DNA of 64,000 nucleotides, from the NCBI RefSeq assembly GCF_001904725.1, contig NZ_MRCE01000008.1, positions 1-64,000 of the forward strand, given 5' to 3'. The DNA comes from Phormidium ambiguum IAM M-71. Lineage in GTDB: Bacteria; Cyanobacteriota; Cyanobacteriia; Cyanobacteriales; Aerosakkonemataceae. The notes under the pieces are model-generated. The model worked only from the letters and a program-made list of their open reading frames with translations. It searched no databases and was not told the DNA's origin. Positions 62,870-64,000 of the stretch are shown here, piece after piece. The position numbers and the translations under genes were made by a program. Position 1 is the stretch's first letter. Each line of letters opens with the position of its first letter.

Positions 62870-64000
62870 TTGCAACCCGTTGATTTCACTACACTGACAG
62901 CTGCTTGTGATGAGTTAAGGGCTGGCTGGCTACCGTCGCGCTTGGAACAAGTATATCAGCGCGATCGCTTCACCATATCTTTAGCCCTCCGCACTTTGAA
63001 AGGTCGAGGTTGGCTAGATATTTCTTGGCATCCCCAAGCGGCGAGACTTTGTATTGCTACCCCACCACCCAAAGCACCCGATACATTTACTTTTAGTCAA
63101 CAGTTGCGTCATCAACTCGGTGGGTTAGCTTTAATCGCTGTTGCCGAAATTGCGCCTTGGGAAAGGGTTTTAGATTTCCAGTTTGGCAAACGTCCGGGAG
63201 ATCCAGCACTTTGGCATCTTTATGTCGAAATCATGAGTAAGTACAGCAATGTGATTTTGACGGATGCTGACAACATTATTATTACTGCGGCGCACCAAGT
63301 TAACGAACAACAATCGAGTGTGCGCCCGATTTTGACTGGACAACGTTACGAAGTACCGCCTATACTTTCCGATCCAATTCCTAGTTTGAGCGAGTCTCAA
63401 CAGCGTTGGCAAGAACGAGTTAGTTTAATCCCGGAAAAGTTGGGACGTTGTTTGCTGAAAAGTTATCGGGGTTTGAGTTCGGCTTTGGTGCAGTCGATGA
63501 TTCAAGCGGCTGGACTTGACCCTAACCAATCAAGCGATACTTTAACAGAATCGGATTGGTTAAGTTTGTTTCAAAAGTGGCAGGAATGGCTGTTAGTTTT
63601 GGAAAAAAGCCGAGAAGCAGAGAGAAATAAAAGAGATAATTCTTTTATTCCTGGGTGGACGGAACGAGGGTATAGTGTGTTGGGTTGGGGTGTGGTTGAG
63701 TCTGCTGAAGATGTGCATAGTTTGCTCGATCGCTACTATACTAATCAACTAAATCAGCAAGAATTTACCCAACTTCGCCATCAACTAAGTCAAAAACTAA
63801 ATAGTATCCTGGGAAAGCTACGGCAAAAAGCACAAGGTTTTGCACAAAAGTTACAGCAGTCTGACGCAGCGGATCAACACCGTCAACAAGCCGATCTACT
63901 AATGGCTCATTTGCATGAATGGGAACCAGGAATGAAGTCAATTATATTAGCAGATTTTGACACTGGCGAACCCGTAAAAATTGGCTTAGATCCAGAAAAA
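62870..64000 (+). CDS. NFACT family (RqcH/Rqc2-like) protein, 3' truncated by window
   Basis: 377 codons from a TTG at 62870 remain open to the window end. The start MQPVDFTTLTAACDEL ... LEQVYQRDRFTISLALRTLKGRGWLDISWHP matches the N-terminal domain of NFACT proteins (fibronectin-binding-protein-A-like), which include RqcH, the factor that adds alanine tails to stalled peptides on 50S subunits. The coiled-coil middle (~290-345) is present; the RNA-binding C-terminal domain is outside the window. Most cyanobacterial relatives begin at this point. Confidence 0.88.
   Translation, partial: MQPVDFTTLTAACDELRAGWLPSRLEQVYQRDRFTISLALRTLKGRGWLDISWHPQAARLCIATPPPKAPDTFTFSQQLRHQLGGLALIAVAEIAPWERVLDFQFGKRPGDPALWHLYVEIMSKYSNVILTDADNIIITAAHQVNEQQSSVRPILTGQRYEVPPILSDPIPSLSESQQRWQERVSLIPEKLGRCLLKSYRGLSSALVQSMIQAAGLDPNQSSDTLTESDWLSLFQKWQEWLLVLEKSREAERNKRDNSFIPGWTERGYSVLGWGVVESAEDVHSLLDRYYTNQLNQQEFTQLRHQLSQKLNSILGKLRQKAQGFAQKLQQSDAADQHRQQADLLMAHLHEWEPGMKSIILADFDTGEPVKIGLDPEK

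Overview
This window is chromosomal DNA from a cyanobacterium. It encodes photosystem II PsbU and photosystem I PsaF and PsaJ, a Tic22-like protein, a GUN4-domain protein, HemB, RemA with guanylate kinase, and several cyanobacteria-restricted families (DUF3288, DUF3531, DUF3120, the TIGR03279 radical-SAM family). The HIP1 octamer GCGATCGC is scattered throughout. Short tandem spacer repeats and dispersed palindromes of the kind common in filamentous cyanobacteria fill many gaps. Every call rests on reading the sequence and recalling protein families; no database search was possible.

Layout. 1-1.3 kb: a gene fragment at the edge, two small hairpins, a CopG-like antitoxin/PIN toxin pair, and an in-frame relic of a second (PemK/MazF-type) toxin. 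1.3-11.9 kb: rpiA, a TPR-SPINDLY protein with a DUF3288 protein, an ankyrin protein that seems to keep a scrap of a protein kinase, an Mla-type lipid transport pair (MCE protein plus ATPase), a CPA1 Na+/H+ antiporter, a uracil-DNA-glycosylase-like protein and a GUN4-domain protein. 12.4-27.8 kb: a large chemosensory locus (CheR-TPR, double CheW, three MCPs, CheA-REC, CheB), then an opposing multi-GAF histidine kinase and a lone CheY-like regulator. 27.9-35.5 kb: a tight four-gene operon (TPR, DUF3531, NUDIX, dual-specificity phosphatase), the TIGR03279 protein, uppP, a DUF3120 membrane protein, an FHA-cyclase and psbU.

35.7-39.7 kb holds the most unusual cluster: a three-gene minus-strand unit encoding a DUF2235 serine-hydrolase-like protein, a cyclooxygenase-like heme protein and a catalase-related heme protein. 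This is a plausible route from lipid to fatty-acid hydroperoxide to oxylipin. 40-46.8 kb: rplU-rpmA, hemB, a GNAT, a MITE-like element, a degenerate histidine kinase, a TsaC/Sua5 protein, prmC (with an 8-bp tandem repeat inside the gene) and a Tic22-like gene. 47-55.4 kb: a lone amino-acid-type binding lipoprotein, tRNA-Pro(TGG), a second GNAT, an ACT-domain protein, an alpha/beta hydrolase overlapping a pentapeptide-repeat membrane protein, a nonsense-interrupted Uma2 nuclease gene, tsaD, and psaF-psaJ followed by what looks like a psaL relic. 56-64 kb: a large secreted metalloprotease-like protein, an NB-ARC ATPase, gmk, remA, a PEP-CTERM protein and the start of an NFACT/RqcH-family gene that runs off the end.

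Themes. Housekeeping photosynthesis and translation genes alternate with signalling genes. Several loci show decay or rearrangement: the PemK relic, the psaL relic, the Uma2 stop codon, the kinase-derived ankyrin N-terminus, the degenerate histidine kinase and an MCP with an unbalanced deletion. No CRISPR array, complete insertion sequence or prophage was seen.
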